A stretch of DNA of 64,000 nucleotides from CBDFKJ01 sp965248805 (GCA_965248805.1 CBDFKJ010000009.1:62001-126000); one strand, 5' to 3'; numbered from the stretch's first letter, positions 27,609 to 37,150 are shown. Numbers and translations are program-made. Notes: generated by a model not told the origin, from the sequence alone.

Positions 27609-29224
27609 GTGAAACTGCGTCAGGTAATCATAAACGACTTCAAGAGATTCACTGATCTGACCATACAGGACATTCCGGACACCTGTCGTCTAGTAATGCT
27701 TGCAGGTCCGAATGGCAGTGGTAAATCGTCCTTCTTCGACGCTTTGTATACGTGGTATCGAAACGCGTGGCGACAACAGGGTTGCTGGGATTCAACGTAC
27801 CATCGGAAGTCTCAAGTAACAGGACGGGATCGCTGGAAAGATAACGATATCCAAGTTCATTTCACGACGCTGGTGCGCAAGATATCAATGAACGCAAGAA
27901 GGCATTCTATCTCCGATCCGCCTATCGCAATGAACCCGAATTCGAACTAGATCAGTTGTGCAAGTCTGGCGAACTACTTGCCCAGGTTCGAATCAAACGC
28001 ACGATTGATAACGATGCCGCTGTCAGCCAAAACTATCAGCGGCTTGTAAGCAAGGCATTTTCAGACGCTTTTGAGAATGCGCCAGGTGACACCACTCTCG
28101 AAGAATTTCGTGAAACAACTATCGGGGTCATCAGGGATTCATTCTCTCGTCTATTTCCAGATGTTGAACTCAACAGCTTGGGAGATCCATTGACGAATGG
28201 AACATTCCGTTTCACCAAGGGGATGAGCAAGGGATTTCTCTTCAAGAATCTTTCTGGTGGCGAGAAAGCAGCCTTTGACCTAATTCTCGATTTTGTAGTC
28301 GCGCGATCAGAATACGACAATACAGTCTTCTGCATTGACGAACTTGAGTCACACATGAATACGCGACTTCAGGCTGAGTTACTTTCAGTGCTATACGATC
28401 TCACACCGAAGAACTGCCAGCTGATATTTGCCACATACTCGATCGGAATGATGCGCCGAGCTCGCGATATTAAAGTGGCGACACCGGGCAGCGTCGCTTT
28501 TCTTGATTTTGGCGATCGCGACTTCGACTTGAAACAAGTTATTGTGCCAACCCAGCCCACACGAGCCTTTTGGGAGAAGGCATACACTGTCGCGCTCGAT
28601 GATCTCGCGAATCTGATAGCGCCAAGTCAAGTTGTCATTTGCGAGGGTGCGCCGAAAACACGCAAAAGCTCTCCTAACCAAGGTCATGACGCGAAATGCT
28701 ACAATTGTATCTTTCAAGAGGAATTTCCAGAGACTAGATTTATCTCTGGAGGCAACGTGAACGATATCTCTACTGATCGCTTTGTGCTTTCTGAGGCATT
28801 AGAACAACTTGTGAGTGATATTGCGGTCGTACGCCTGATCGACAGGGACGACCGTTCAAGCGTCGAGATCGAAGAGGAGCAAGCCCGCGGCATGCGGGTT
28901 CTCTCGCGTCGCAATCTAGAGTCCTATCTGTTTGATGACGAAGTGCTAACGGCATTGGCCAAGGCGGCAGGAAAGGCCAACAGGGGAGCTGAACTGCTAT
29001 CTCAGAAATCTGTGTTCATGTCTAGCGGAAGGGGGGCACCTGACGATCTCAAGCCTGTCAGGGGAGAGATCTACAACGCTTGCAAGAAATTGCTTGAACT
29101 AACCAGTTGCGGCAACACAGCTCAAGCTTTCATGCGCATCTCGTTGGCCCCACTCGTACAGCCAGGGCTGGAAACCTATCGGCAACTTAAGCAGGACATT
29201 TTCGTTGGCCCAGTCACCAATTGA
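27609..29224 (+). pseudogene. OLD-like AAA ATPase with C-terminal TOPRIM-type domain, one-base frameshift
   Basis: It starts at the GTG at 27609 (VKLRQVIINDFKRFTDLTIQ). Walker A is GPNGSGKSS and Walker B is TVFCIDELESHMN, preceded by the ABC-like signature NLSGGEKAAFDLILDF; ATYSIGMM occupies the switch position. The C-terminal third has VVICEG (Glu), then RLIDRDDRS (Asp-x-Asp) and RRNLESYLFDDEVL, as in TOPRIM/DUF4435-like nucleases. About 538 residues in all. The frame breaks at a T run near 27860: CATTTCAC reads as CAT-TTC, but homology continues (HDAGAQDINERKK) if one more T were present. Its low GC content marks it as imported. It resembles OLD, Gabija or PARIS-type anti-phage proteins by architecture. 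Confidence 0.75.
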
Positions 29225-29397
29225 TCGATTTAGTGAACTCATTGGCCGCGCTTCTCAACAATGATTGCACTCATCTGGGGCGCCATGCGATGCGCACGCT
29301 GCGTGACGGACAGACCGATTCCCCTAATCCGTACGTCTTACGCTATAGCCACCGCTCGAACCGTCACCGCTCAATGCACCCGATGCCGCGGGCTACA

Positions 29398-30618
29398 TCA
29401 TCGTTTCTGCCGCTCCGAGTATCTTGCCCTCGCCGAACCACCGCCGTGCAGAAAATCCCCGGCGATGCTGGCGGCGACCCGTGCCGCCGAGGCCTTGACC
29501 GAATCCCGTGCCAGATGCGCATAGCGCGCCGTGGTCTGGATCTGGCTGTGGCCGAGCAGCTTCGCGATCACGGGCAGGCTTTCGCCTAGCTCCAGCGCTC
29601 TCGAGGCAAAGGAGTGGCGACAGTCATGAATCTGCACCTCTTCTAGCCCAGCCCGTTCCCGGACGATCCACCATGGACCGTCCAGATTGGTCAGGTGCGT
29701 GCCGGGCTTCTGCCCGGGGATTACCCAGGAACTGCCCGGAAGCCGTGGCAGTTCAGCCAGCACCCGGACCGCCGGCGGCGACAGCGGAACCGCGCGCGGA
29801 ACCGTCTTGCTGTCGGCAAGACGGAGCTCGCCCGTCGCCGGGTCCACATCCTCCCACCTAAGCGACAGGATCTCGCTCTTGCGGCAGCCTGTAAGCAACA
29901 AAAGCCGGATCGCCGCCACCGCATGAACCGACACCCCGCCGTCCGCCTCGGCCCGGTCGAGCACCGCCCCGAGGCGGCGGAACTCCGTGTCGGTCAGGAA
30001 CCGCTCGCGCGGGCGCGTCGGAAACTTGCGCACCCCCCGGCACGGGTTCGTGCCGTCCCGCACCATCCCCCAGGACGCCGCCATCCGGTACATGCGCGAG
30101 AGCACCGCCACCGCCCGGTTTGCCGCGTAGGGAACGCCGCTCAGCCGGGCATGAAACACCGCCACCGCCTCACGCTCCACCGCCAGCAGCGGAAGCCTGC
30201 CGAACTCCGGCACGATGTACTTATCGAGCAGCCCCTGGATCCCCTCCGCCGTCGACGCCTTGCAGCGCACCGCGACATGCTCCTCCATGTAGCGCGCCGC
30301 GAGATCGGCCACCGTCGGACCGCCTGCAAGCCGGGCCGGCAACGGCTCCGCAACCGGGTCCTCCCCCGCCTTGATCCGGTTGACGATCCGCGCCGCCCGG
30401 CGGCGCGCCTCGTCAGCGGTGATCACCCCGTGCCGGCCCACCGTCACCCGCACCGATTTGCCGCCCGCCCGGCTCTGCACGACGTACATCTTCGTGCCCG
30501 AGGCGTAGACCCTGACACCGAACCCCGGGAGGTCCCGGTCCCAGAACACGGTGTCCTTCTCGACCTTGAGTGCCTCGATCGTGCGCCGCGAGATCGACCG
30601 CCGGTTCAGCTTGGCCAT
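29398..30618 (-). CDS. Tyrosine recombinase, P4-type integrase 1
   Basis: A 406-residue DUF4102-type integrase. N-terminal arm-binding domain LPGFGVRVYASGTKMYVVQS; core with TGCRKSEIL (Arg), HDCRHSFASR (His-x-x-Arg), LLGHSQIQTT (His) and ARYAHLARD (Tyr nucleophile). All catalytic residues are present. Its start lies within the last codons of integrase 2, so the two could be co-translated. It would integrate an island at a tRNA-like att site. Confidence 0.9.
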   Translation of the reverse strand: MAKLNRRSISRRTIEALKVEKDTVFWDRDLPGFGVRVYASGTKMYVVQSRAGGKSVRVTVGRHGVITADEARRRAARIVNRIKAGEDPVAEPLPARLAGGPTVADLAARYMEEHVAVRCKASTAEGIQGLLDKYIVPEFGRLPLLAVEREAVAVFHARLSGVPYAANRAVAVLSRMYRMAASWGMVRDGTNPCRGVRKFPTRPRERFLTDTEFRRLGAVLDRAEADGGVSVHAVAAIRLLLLTGCRKSEILSLRWEDVDPATGELRLADSKTVPRAVPLSPPAVRVLAELPRLPGSSWVIPGQKPGTHLTNLDGPWWIVRERAGLEEVQIHDCRHSFASRALELGESLPVIAKLLGHSQIQTTARYAHLARDSVKASAARVAASIAGDFLHGGGSARARYSERQKR

Positions 30619-31696
30619 GGCGAACCCTCCGCTCCTTCCGCCGGCAGGATGTCGGCGCCGATGCTGCCGCCGACCTTCGCCGCCGACACCTTCTCCGTAT
30701 CGCGCTCCAGATGCGCGTAGCGGGCGGTGGTCTCGATCCTGGTGTGGCCCAGCAGCTTTCCGATCATGCTCAGGCTCTCGCCGAGCGCCAGCGCACGGCT
30801 CGCCCAGCTGTGCCGCAGGTCATGGATGCGCACGCCGTCGAGCCCGGCTTTGGCCCGCACCAGAAGCCAAGGATCGCCGACGTTCACGAGACGCGCGCCC
30901 GGCTTCTGCCCGACGATCACCCACGGGTTGTCCGGAACCCGAGGAATGCCCTCCAGCACACCCATCGCCGCGGGCGTCAGCGGCACCATGCGCGCGCCGG
31001 TCTTGCCGTCGCGCAGCCGCAGCTCCCCCGCCGTCCGGTCCACATCATCCCAGCGCAGCTCCAGCACCTCGTTGCGCCGGCATCCGGTCAGCTTCAGAAG
31101 CCGGATCGCCGCCGCAGCATGCCGCGACACCTTCCCCCTGGCTTCCAGCACGTCGAGCGCCCGGCCGAGCCGGCAGTACTCCGCGTCCGTCAGAAATCGC
31201 TCGCGTGGCCGCGTCCGGTACTTGCGCACCGCCCGGCACGGGTTCGGCCCGGCCTCTCGCAGACCCCATTCCACGGCCAGGGACAGCATCTTGCCGACGA
31301 TCTTGAGCACCGCGTTCGCCGCATGCGGCTCGCCGCGCATCGCGTAGTGCAATTCCGACACATGCTCGCTCCCGACCGCGCCGACCGGCATCTCGCCCAG
31401 CGCCGGCAGGATGTGTCTGTCGAGCGCCCGCCGGTAGACCTCCGCGCTCGACGCCCTGCAATGCGCAGGCACGTAATCGTGCATGTAGAGTTCCGCGATG
31501 TCGGCCATCGTGCGCTCCGGCTCCGGCGCGGGCGGCAGCGGGTCCTCGCCCCGCTTGATGAGGTCGATCGCCTCCGCCGCCCGGCGGCGCGCCTGCTCGG
31601 CGGAAGTCTCGCCGTGCCGTCCGAGCGTCATCCGTCGCGAGCCGCCGGGACCCCGGCTCTGGACCATGTATTTCTTCAGGCCCGAGGGATAGACCC
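30606..31696 (-). pseudogene. Tyrosine recombinase, integrase 2, N-terminally truncated
   Basis: From RVYPSGLKKYMVQSRGPGGS to the end it is a full P4-type integrase with TGCRRNEVL, HDLRHSWASR, LLGHTRIETT and ARYAHLERD. The first ~35 residues of the arm-binding domain (normally ...GFGVR before RVYPSG) are replaced by the 31697-31783 inverted-repeat insertion. It is related to integrases 1 and 3. Probably inactive unless an internal start rescues it. Confidence 0.8.
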
Positions 31697-31783
31697 TGTT
31701 AACGGCGGAGGAATAATGCACCACGCGCCGCGACCGGACCGCCCGATCGCTCCGCGTGGAGCATTATTTCTCCGCCGTTAACA
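31697..31783. repeat. Inverted-repeat insertion resembling two fused IS ends
   Basis: Thirty-base arms (31698-31727 and 31753-31782, two mismatches) around a 25-nt loop. The outer ends read TGTTAACGGCGGAG and CTCCGCCGTTAACA, the look of terminal repeats of an IS21-type element reduced to its ends. CCC flanks both sides. It destroys the start of integrase 2. Confidence 0.6.
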
Positions 31784-31800
31784 CCCGTCGTCAGCCGCGC

Positions 31801-32827
31801 TTAAGCCGGCTGGCTGACGAAGTTCGCCTGGTACGCCCGGTCATGGGCCAGCAAGGCCCAGATCGTGCGCGCCGTCTTGTTGGCGATCGCGACAGTGACC
31901 ACGTTCGCCGGTCGCCGCTCGGCCAGGCGCAGCGCCCATGCGGGCGGCGCCTTGCTGCTGGTGAGCACGGCGCGGGCGCCGTGGATCAGCAGGGTGCGGA
32001 GGTACTTGTCCCCGCGCTTGGAGATCCCGAGCATGCGAACCCGCCCTCCGGTGCCGCTGTGGCGCGGCACCAGGCCGAGCCAGGCAGCAAACTCGCGGCC
32101 GGTCCTGAAGGCGGCCGGATCGCCCATCGCGGCCACCACGGCCGTCGCGCTCAGCACCCCGACGCCGGGGATCTCTGCGATCTGCCGGCTGGCGGCATTG
32201 CTGCGATGCCACAGCTTGATCCGCCGCTCGATTGCGCCCACCTCCTTGTCGAGCTCGGCGACGCGCGCCCACTGCTCGCGCAGGGTCTCGATAATCATCG
32301 CTGGCAGTCGCTCCGAGACCCGCTCGAGGGCCGCGGGGATGTCCCGCCTCATCCCGGCTCGGCCTTTCGGCATGACCTCGCCATATTCGGTCAACAGGCC
32401 GCGCAGGCCGTTGATCTGGGCGGTGCGGAACTTCACCAGCATGCTGGCGCATGCGATGCAGCGCCAGGATTGCCTGCTGTTCTTCGCTCTTGATCGCGAC
32501 CGTCTTGACGCCTGGCTGCTGCACCGCCGTCCAGATCGCCCGCGCGTCGTGCGCATCGCTCTTGTTGCCGCCCACGAAGGGCCTCAGCATCTTCGCCGGC
32601 AGAAGCCGGACCTCGTGACCGAGCTCCCGGATCCGGCGTGCCCAATGCTGCGAGCCCCCGCACGCCTCCATCGCGACCAGGCACGGCGCGCGATTGGCGA
32701 AATGTTCCAGAAACTTCGCCCGCATCAGCCGCAAGTCGACGATCTCGCCCGTCTCCATATCGACCCAATGCAGTTGGAACACCCGCTTCGCCGTATCCAC
32801 GCCGACGACCGTTCTGCTAGTCTTCAT
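31801..32827 (-). pseudogene. IS110-family transposase, frameshifted
   Basis: N-terminal DEDD part: KTSRTVVGVDTAKRVFQLHW, NKSDAHDARAIW. C-terminal Transposase_20 part: IAEIPGVGVLSATAVVAAMG and FAAWLGLVPRHSGTGGRVRM. The two are in different frames. A four-base duplication-like insertion near 32445 (CATG in GCGCCAGCATGCTGGTG) separates RMRQ from LVKFRTAQING. Confidence 0.87.
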
Positions 32828-32954
32828 CTCGGACCCTCCGGTTTGCCTGTGAAGAGCTCGCTCTTCCCACTTGGCGCTTTGATGCCGTCGGCCCGCGAGG
32901 GTCCACCTCAACCCTCGCGACTTTCGGCAACAGGGAGTGGGAGGCGTCCATTCC

Positions 32955-33165
32955 ATTTCTCCTCTGGCTGGCTCATGACAGAGCCTGCGAAGCCGAACTG
33001 GCCCAGCAGCTCGACGAGCTTCTCGCAGCGGACCGGCTTCCCGATCTCAAGCTGCTGGAGCAGCGCTTCGCCGCGCACCTCAACGACGTGCCGGTGGTCA
33101 CGGTCGATATCCCCGGCGCCGACAGCTACGGCGCGCTCTTCGCCGCGCGGGAGCTCGCCGCATGA
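32955..33165 (+). pseudogene. IS21-family IstA C-terminal fragment
   Basis: The frame encodes AHDRACEAELAQQLDELLAA, LPDLKLLEQRFAAHLNDVPV and DIPGADSYGALFAARELAA, ending in ATGA overlap with IstB. This is the tail of IstA, which normally carries the DDE core. The rest of IstA is missing, probably displaced by the IS110 element. Confidence 0.75.
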
Positions 33166-33986
33166 GTGCCCCGGCCAAGGTTGCCGCCGATACCGCCAAG
33201 TTGCCGCTGATGCTGGCCGCGCTGCGTCTGCCGGCCTTTGCGAACCTGTGGCCGGCGTTCGCGGACAGGGCCGATCGTGAAGGGTGGCCGGCCGCCAGGT
33301 TCCTGGCCGCTCTGGCCGAGTTGGAGCTGGCCGAGCGTGACCGCCGCCGCATCCAGCGCCATCTCAGGGAGGCGCGCCTGCCCATGGGCAAGACGCTCGA
33401 AAGCTTAGACTTCGCGGCCGTGCCAACGCTCAGCAAGGCCCATGTCATGGCCCTGGCCGAGGGCGACAGCTGGCTGGCCAAGGGCAGCAACATCCTCGCC
33501 TTCGGCCCGCCCGGCGGCGGAAAGAGCCACTTGGCGGCCGCACTTGGCCATGCGCTTATCCAGAAGGGCTACAGGGTGCTGTTCACCCGAACCACGGATC
33601 TCGTCCAGCGGCTGCAGACAGCACGCCAGAACCTCACGCTTGCCCAGGACGTCGCCAAGCTCGACAAGTTCCACCTCCTGATCCTCGACGACCTGTCCTA
33701 TGTCCAGAAAGATCACGCCGAGACCAGCGTCCTCTTCGAGCTTATCAACGCGCGCTACGAGCACCGCTCCATCATGATCACCGCCAACCAACCCTTCGGC
33801 GGATGGGACGGCATCTTCCCGGACAAGGCCATGACCGTCGCTGCGATCGACCGCCTCGTCCATCACGCCGTCATCTTCGAGTTAAGCGTGGAAAGCTACA
33901 GGCGCCGCGCGGCCCTCGAGCGCGCGGCATCGAAACGCGACACAGACAGCGGCATCCCAAACGCACAACTGAAAAAGGAGACCTGA
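33162..33986 (+). CDS. istB: IS21-family IstB helper ATPase
   Basis: A 274-residue AAA+ DnaC/IstB-type ATPase. Walker A GPPGGGKSHLAAALG, Walker B KFHLLILDDLSYVQKDHAE, sensor MITANQPFGGWDGIF. Intact, but its partner IstA is reduced to a fragment, so the element cannot move on its own. The DNA to 34112 after it shows only simple repeats such as GATGTCGCTCACC. Confidence 0.9.
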   Translation: MSAPAKVAADTAKLPLMLAALRLPAFANLWPAFADRADREGWPAARFLAALAELELAERDRRRIQRHLREARLPMGKTLESLDFAAVPTLSKAHVMALAEGDSWLAKGSNILAFGPPGGGKSHLAAALGHALIQKGYRVLFTRTTDLVQRLQTARQNLTLAQDVAKLDKFHLLILDDLSYVQKDHAETSVLFELINARYEHRSIMITANQPFGGWDGIFPDKAMTVAAIDRLVHHAVIFELSVESYRRRAALERAASKRDTDSGIPNAQLKKET

Positions 33987-34112
33987 TCCTCAGCCAAATC
34001 TGCCCCGGCGTGTCATTGAGCCTTGATCCCGAAACCACGCATGGGCATGCTTAAAACAGTGCAGTCGACACGTCACCGACGATGTCGCTCACCATTCACC
34101 AGCGATGTCGCG

Positions 34113-34577
34113 CTACAATCCCAGCAGCCCGGCAACTTTTCCCTGGACGTCCAGGATCGTATGGGCGGTGTGCAGCTCCTTCTCCAGCCGAGCCACTTTC
34201 GCCTCGAGCTCGTGCACCTTCGCGCTGAGGGGGTTGCGCTCGGCGGGCTTCCGACCGCGTTTGCTCGGGGTCAGGCCTTGAAGCGACCCCTCACGCCGCG
34301 CCCTGCGCCATTCCGTCAGATGGGAGCTGTACAGCCCCTCGCGGCGAAGCAGCCGGCCCACCTCGCCGGGCTGCGTGCAGCTCTCTGCCTCCTCCAGAAT
34401 CCGCAGTCGATACTGCGCGGTGAACTTGCGCCTCTTCGGCTTGGCCACGACCTCCGGGTCCGGCGTTGGCCGCGCGTGGCTGGCTCCGGCCCCGGGGGCC
34501 TCGTCGCGACGCTCCTCGACCCCCAGGGCCGGAGCGTCCATCTCTTGCAATGTCATCGATTCTCTCTCTGCGGTCAT
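34113..34577 (-). pseudogene. IS3-family OrfA without OrfB
   Basis: A 154-residue helix-turn-helix protein: KPKRRKFTAQYRLRILEEAE, RREGLYSSHLTEWRRARREG, SKRGRKPAERNPLSAKVHEL and a C-terminal VQGKVAGLLGL. It is the OrfA of an IS3-type element whose OrfB would lie at 33300-34110 on this strand; that place is occupied by IS21. So this is a remnant. Confidence 0.75.
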
Positions 34578-34754
34578 TGGTATTCACCTCCACCGCCCTA
34601 CAGTAATTCCAAGGGGGGCCGGTGTCTCAGTGAGGTTGGCAGAGAGGGTAACGCAAGCGCTACACGAAGCAGCGCGGGTCCCTCGGGCGGGTTTCTTGGA
34701 TCTTCGGTCCGGCGGATAAAGGCCGTTCCGATCTGTGGGGTCTTGGATGCTGCG

Positions 34755-35927
34755 CTATTCCGCGGCATCGAGGTCTCGGTCGATGCTGTCTCCGATGCGC
34801 GCGGCGGATGCCTTGATGGTGTCGCGGGCAAGATGGGCGTACCGAGCGGTCGTCTGGACCTGCGTGTGTCCCAGCAATTTGCCGATCATGGGCAAGCCCT
34901 CGCCGAGCGCCAGCGCGCGGGAAGCAAACGAGTGGCGGAGGTCATGAATTCTCACCCCGTCGAGTCCGGCGCGGGCTCGGATACGCCGCCAGGGGTGCTG
35001 CAGGTCGGTGAGGTGCCAGCCCGGCTTACGGCCCAAGATTACCCATGGATTGTCCTCATCACGGGGCAGGGAGGTCAGCAACCGCACGGCGGAGGGCGCC
35101 AGCGGAACCGCTCGCCCGCCAGTCTTGGTGTCGGGCAACTTCAGCTCACCCGCATCGAGATCAACGTGCTCCCAGCGCAGCTTCTGGATCTCCGAAAGCC
35201 GGCAGCCGGTCAGCATCAGGAGACGAATCGCGGCTACCGCCGAGCGGGTTTCCGACCCGTCCTCCAGAATCTCGTCGAGGACCCGGCCGAGCCGCTGGAA
35301 CTCCTCTACACTCAGGAACCGCTCGCGCTTCTCCTCCTTGTAGCGCTTGACGTGTAGGCAGGGGTTTGAGCCGTCCGGACGTAGACCCCACAACTCGGCC
35401 AAGTTGAACATCTTTGAAAGCACGCCGAGGGTCCGGTTGGCCTGGTAGGGCGTTTCCCGCATGCCATGGTGTAGTTCGGCGATGTCGCTCCGCTGGATCT
35501 CCGTCACCTTGCGGGTTCCGATCCTGGGGTCGATGAAGAACTTCACCGAACGCTGGTACTCGTAGGCCGTGCTCGGCTTGCAATGAACCGGGACGTACTC
35601 TTCCAAAAACCGCCTGCCGAGCACCTTCATCGTTGCCGCCTTGCGGCCCTTGTCCCGGAGGGCGGCCGGATCCTTACCGCCCTTGGCCTCCGAGATAAGC
35701 GCCATGGCACGCCGCCGTGCGGTCTCCGGCGTCACCGCCCCATGGCGGCCCAGGGTCATGCGGCGCAGCCGCCCGTTGGCGCGAAACTGGACGACGTAAT
35801 ACTTGCGCCCCGAGGCGCGGACACGCAGGCCGAAACCCGGTAGATCATCGTCCCAATAGAACTTGTCCGATCCGTCGCCGGTGATCCTGTCGACGGTTCG
35901 CTTGGTGATCTTGATCTGAGCGGGCAT
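34755..35927 (-). CDS. int: Tyrosine recombinase, P4-type integrase 3
   Basis: A complete 390-residue integrase. DUF4102 arm-binding domain LPGFGLRVRASGRKYYVVQF; catalytic TGCRLSEIQ, HDLRHSFASR, LLGHTQVQTT and ARYAHLARD. It lies 220 bp from the tRNA-Met 3'-half at 36149, the normal position of an island integrase next to its attachment site. Its last residues (DTIKASAARIGDSIDRD) resemble those of integrases 1 and 2, so the three are paralogues. Confidence 0.92.
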   Translation of the reverse strand: MPAQIKITKRTVDRITGDGSDKFYWDDDLPGFGLRVRASGRKYYVVQFRANGRLRRMTLGRHGAVTPETARRRAMALISEAKGGKDPAALRDKGRKAATMKVLGRRFLEEYVPVHCKPSTAYEYQRSVKFFIDPRIGTRKVTEIQRSDIAELHHGMRETPYQANRTLGVLSKMFNLAELWGLRPDGSNPCLHVKRYKEEKRERFLSVEEFQRLGRVLDEILEDGSETRSAVAAIRLLMLTGCRLSEIQKLRWEHVDLDAGELKLPDTKTGGRAVPLAPSAVRLLTSLPRDEDNPWVILGRKPGWHLTDLQHPWRRIRARAGLDGVRIHDLRHSFASRALALGEGLPMIGKLLGHTQVQTTARYAHLARDTIKASAARIGDSIDRDLDAAE

Positions 35928-36148
35928 GGCGGATCCCCGGTGTGTCCGGCAATGGGAAGCACCATATCATACTGGGAATCACATGGGAATCATCAGGATT
36001 ACAAACTCTGCGCATCCGTGCGCACGGTTGTCATGGTAATCAGCTCTTGCACCGTCCATAAACGCCTTGTAAAATAGTCAATTATCACATACCAGAGCAT
36101 CCCTGCGCACGCATGACTGCAATTGTCGTTTTAACTCTTACGCAAACT
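35928..36148. promoter_or_regulatory. Integrase upstream region with probable arm-type repeats
   Basis: An AT-rich 220-bp segment between integrase 3 and the att-like site. It holds a 15-bp direct repeat GCATCC(G/C)TGCGCACG at 36012-36026 and 36097-36111 (14 of 15 identical) and a shorter GGGAATCA repeat near 35973-35990. These have the form and position of integrase arm-binding sites. The integrase promoter must also lie here. Confidence 0.5.
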
Positions 36149-36191
36149 CATAACCTGAAGGTCGTAGGTTCAAATCCTACCCCCGCAACCA
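36149..36191 (+). repeat. tRNA-Met(CAT) 3'-half, att-like copy 2
   Basis: CATAACCTGAAGGTCG followed by TAGGTTCAAATCCTA and CCCCCGCAACCA: anticodon loop, T arm and acceptor end of tRNA-Met. No 5' half precedes it, so it is an attachment-site duplicate rather than a functional gene. It faces the opposite way to copy 1 at 18448-18490. Confidence 0.8.
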
Positions 36192-36210
36192 AATTTTCTC
36201 TAGGCCTATC

Positions 36211-36242
36211 AAACACTTAGGCCGCTTTCGGGCGGCCTTTCT
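36211..36242 (+). terminator. Rho-independent terminator after the tRNA-like segment
   Basis: AGGCCGC and GCGGCCT form a stem around a TTTCGG loop, followed by TTTCTT. It sits 20-50 bp after the tRNA 3' end, the normal place for a tRNA-gene terminator, which suggests the flank beyond 36191 is original tRNA-locus DNA. Confidence 0.65.
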
Positions 36243-36339
36243 TGCTGTCCAGCGTATTGCAATGCCGTGCAACACATTACTGAAAGATTCCAAAGGGTTG
36301 TGGAAATTGGCGGCAGTTCCCTGCAACACCATTGCGACA

Positions 36340-36486
36340 CGGAAGGACGCGAATCGGGAACCTTGTCCCGGTTCGCCAACCGCAGAAACGCGCGAAGCGA
36401 CAGCGAATCCGAACAGCGCCAAGCGATGCCGCGCTCGCTGCCGATGCCCTCGAAATAGCCGATCATGTGCATCCGGAAATAACGCC
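36340..36486 (-). pseudogene. Transposase fragment related to the 12591-14030 IS
   Basis: It encodes LRRYFRMHMIGYFEGIGSER, then AWRCSDSLSLRAFLRLANRD. This matches PGRYFRMHLVGYFEGLDSER and ADSLSLREFLRLEARA of the 12588-13984 transposase. Both ends are missing. It is joined directly to the terminase fragment. Confidence 0.75.
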
Positions 36487-36833
36487 TCAACTGGCGGAAG
36501 TATTCGGCATCGAGGCTTCGTGGGAAGTGCACGGCCCCGGGGCCGGGCTCGCTGAGCTTGAGGCGGGCCAGAAGCGCGTCCTTGATCGCATCGACACCGA
36601 CGATGAACAGTGGGATTTTTCCCTTGTTGGTACGGGTCGGCCGGCGCGGCCAGACGGGCACGCCGGTGCCGCCGCGCCCCTTGATCGCCCAGACGCGGCG
36701 GACGAGCCGGGTGCGGCAGAATTCGTAGGCGGCCTTGGTGTGGTGGCCGCCGGTGTCGATGGCGACAGCACGGATCGGCAGATCGAGTACGGCCTTGGCG
36801 TGCACGTGGGTTGCCTGTAATGCGACATCCAGT
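36487..36833 (-). pseudogene. Terminase large subunit (lambda GpA type) internal fragment
   Basis: It encodes LPIRAVAIDTGGHHTKAAYE, VWAIKGRGGTGVPVWPRRPT and FIVGVDAIKDALLARLKLSE. The AIDTGG-H-T and KGRGG motifs belong to the nuclease part of GpA/gp2-type terminases. It comes from a phage unrelated to the Mu-like one (which has a different terminase fragment at 39886). Upstream it stops at the TGTA of the repeat-rich segment. Confidence 0.8.
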
Positions 36834-37150
36834 GTAGGGGGACAAAAGTCTTTGAGAATTGCGAAGAGGTGCGAAGTGGTGCGAAGAGCTGCGACGAGGC
36901 CTTGTTATTCAAAGGCTTGCGGCGCGGCGGCGATAGGATGGTCTAGAGACGAAAGTCTTTGTGAATCCGCCGTTCACCGGGCGTAAATGGCCTGGAAAAG
37001 ATGATTTTCGGGCCGTTTCAGGGGCTGTTATTGGGCGGTAAATAAAGGCCGTTTCGAGGGGTCTGAATTGCCGCCGTTTCCAGTATCGCGATCAGAGGCC
37101 CAATTTGCTACGCGAGGAGCAGCCTGCAGCCCTCCAGGCACCTACTCTTT
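36834..37150. repeat. Repeat-dense segment, possible Mu-type prophage end
   Basis: It begins with TGTAGGGGGACAAAAG. It contains a 15-bp direct repeat AAAGTCTTTG(A/T)GAAT (36846-36860 and 36952-36966), four tandem 10-bp units TGCGAAGAGG (36861-36900), and CCGTTTC three times (37013, 37049, 37074). No gene is present. Multiple transposase-binding sites near a TG terminus are what Mu-type ends look like; the assignment is inference. Confidence 0.4.

Noticed and set aside
29398..35927. Recombinase-in-trio (RIT) element
   Set aside because: The three integrases are all of the same P4/DUF4102 type and only two overlap; RIT elements use three different recombinase subfamilies in tight overlap.
36861..36900. 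CRISPR-like array from four 10-bp units
   Set aside because: The units are contiguous without spacers; a transposase-site or simple tandem repeat is more likely.
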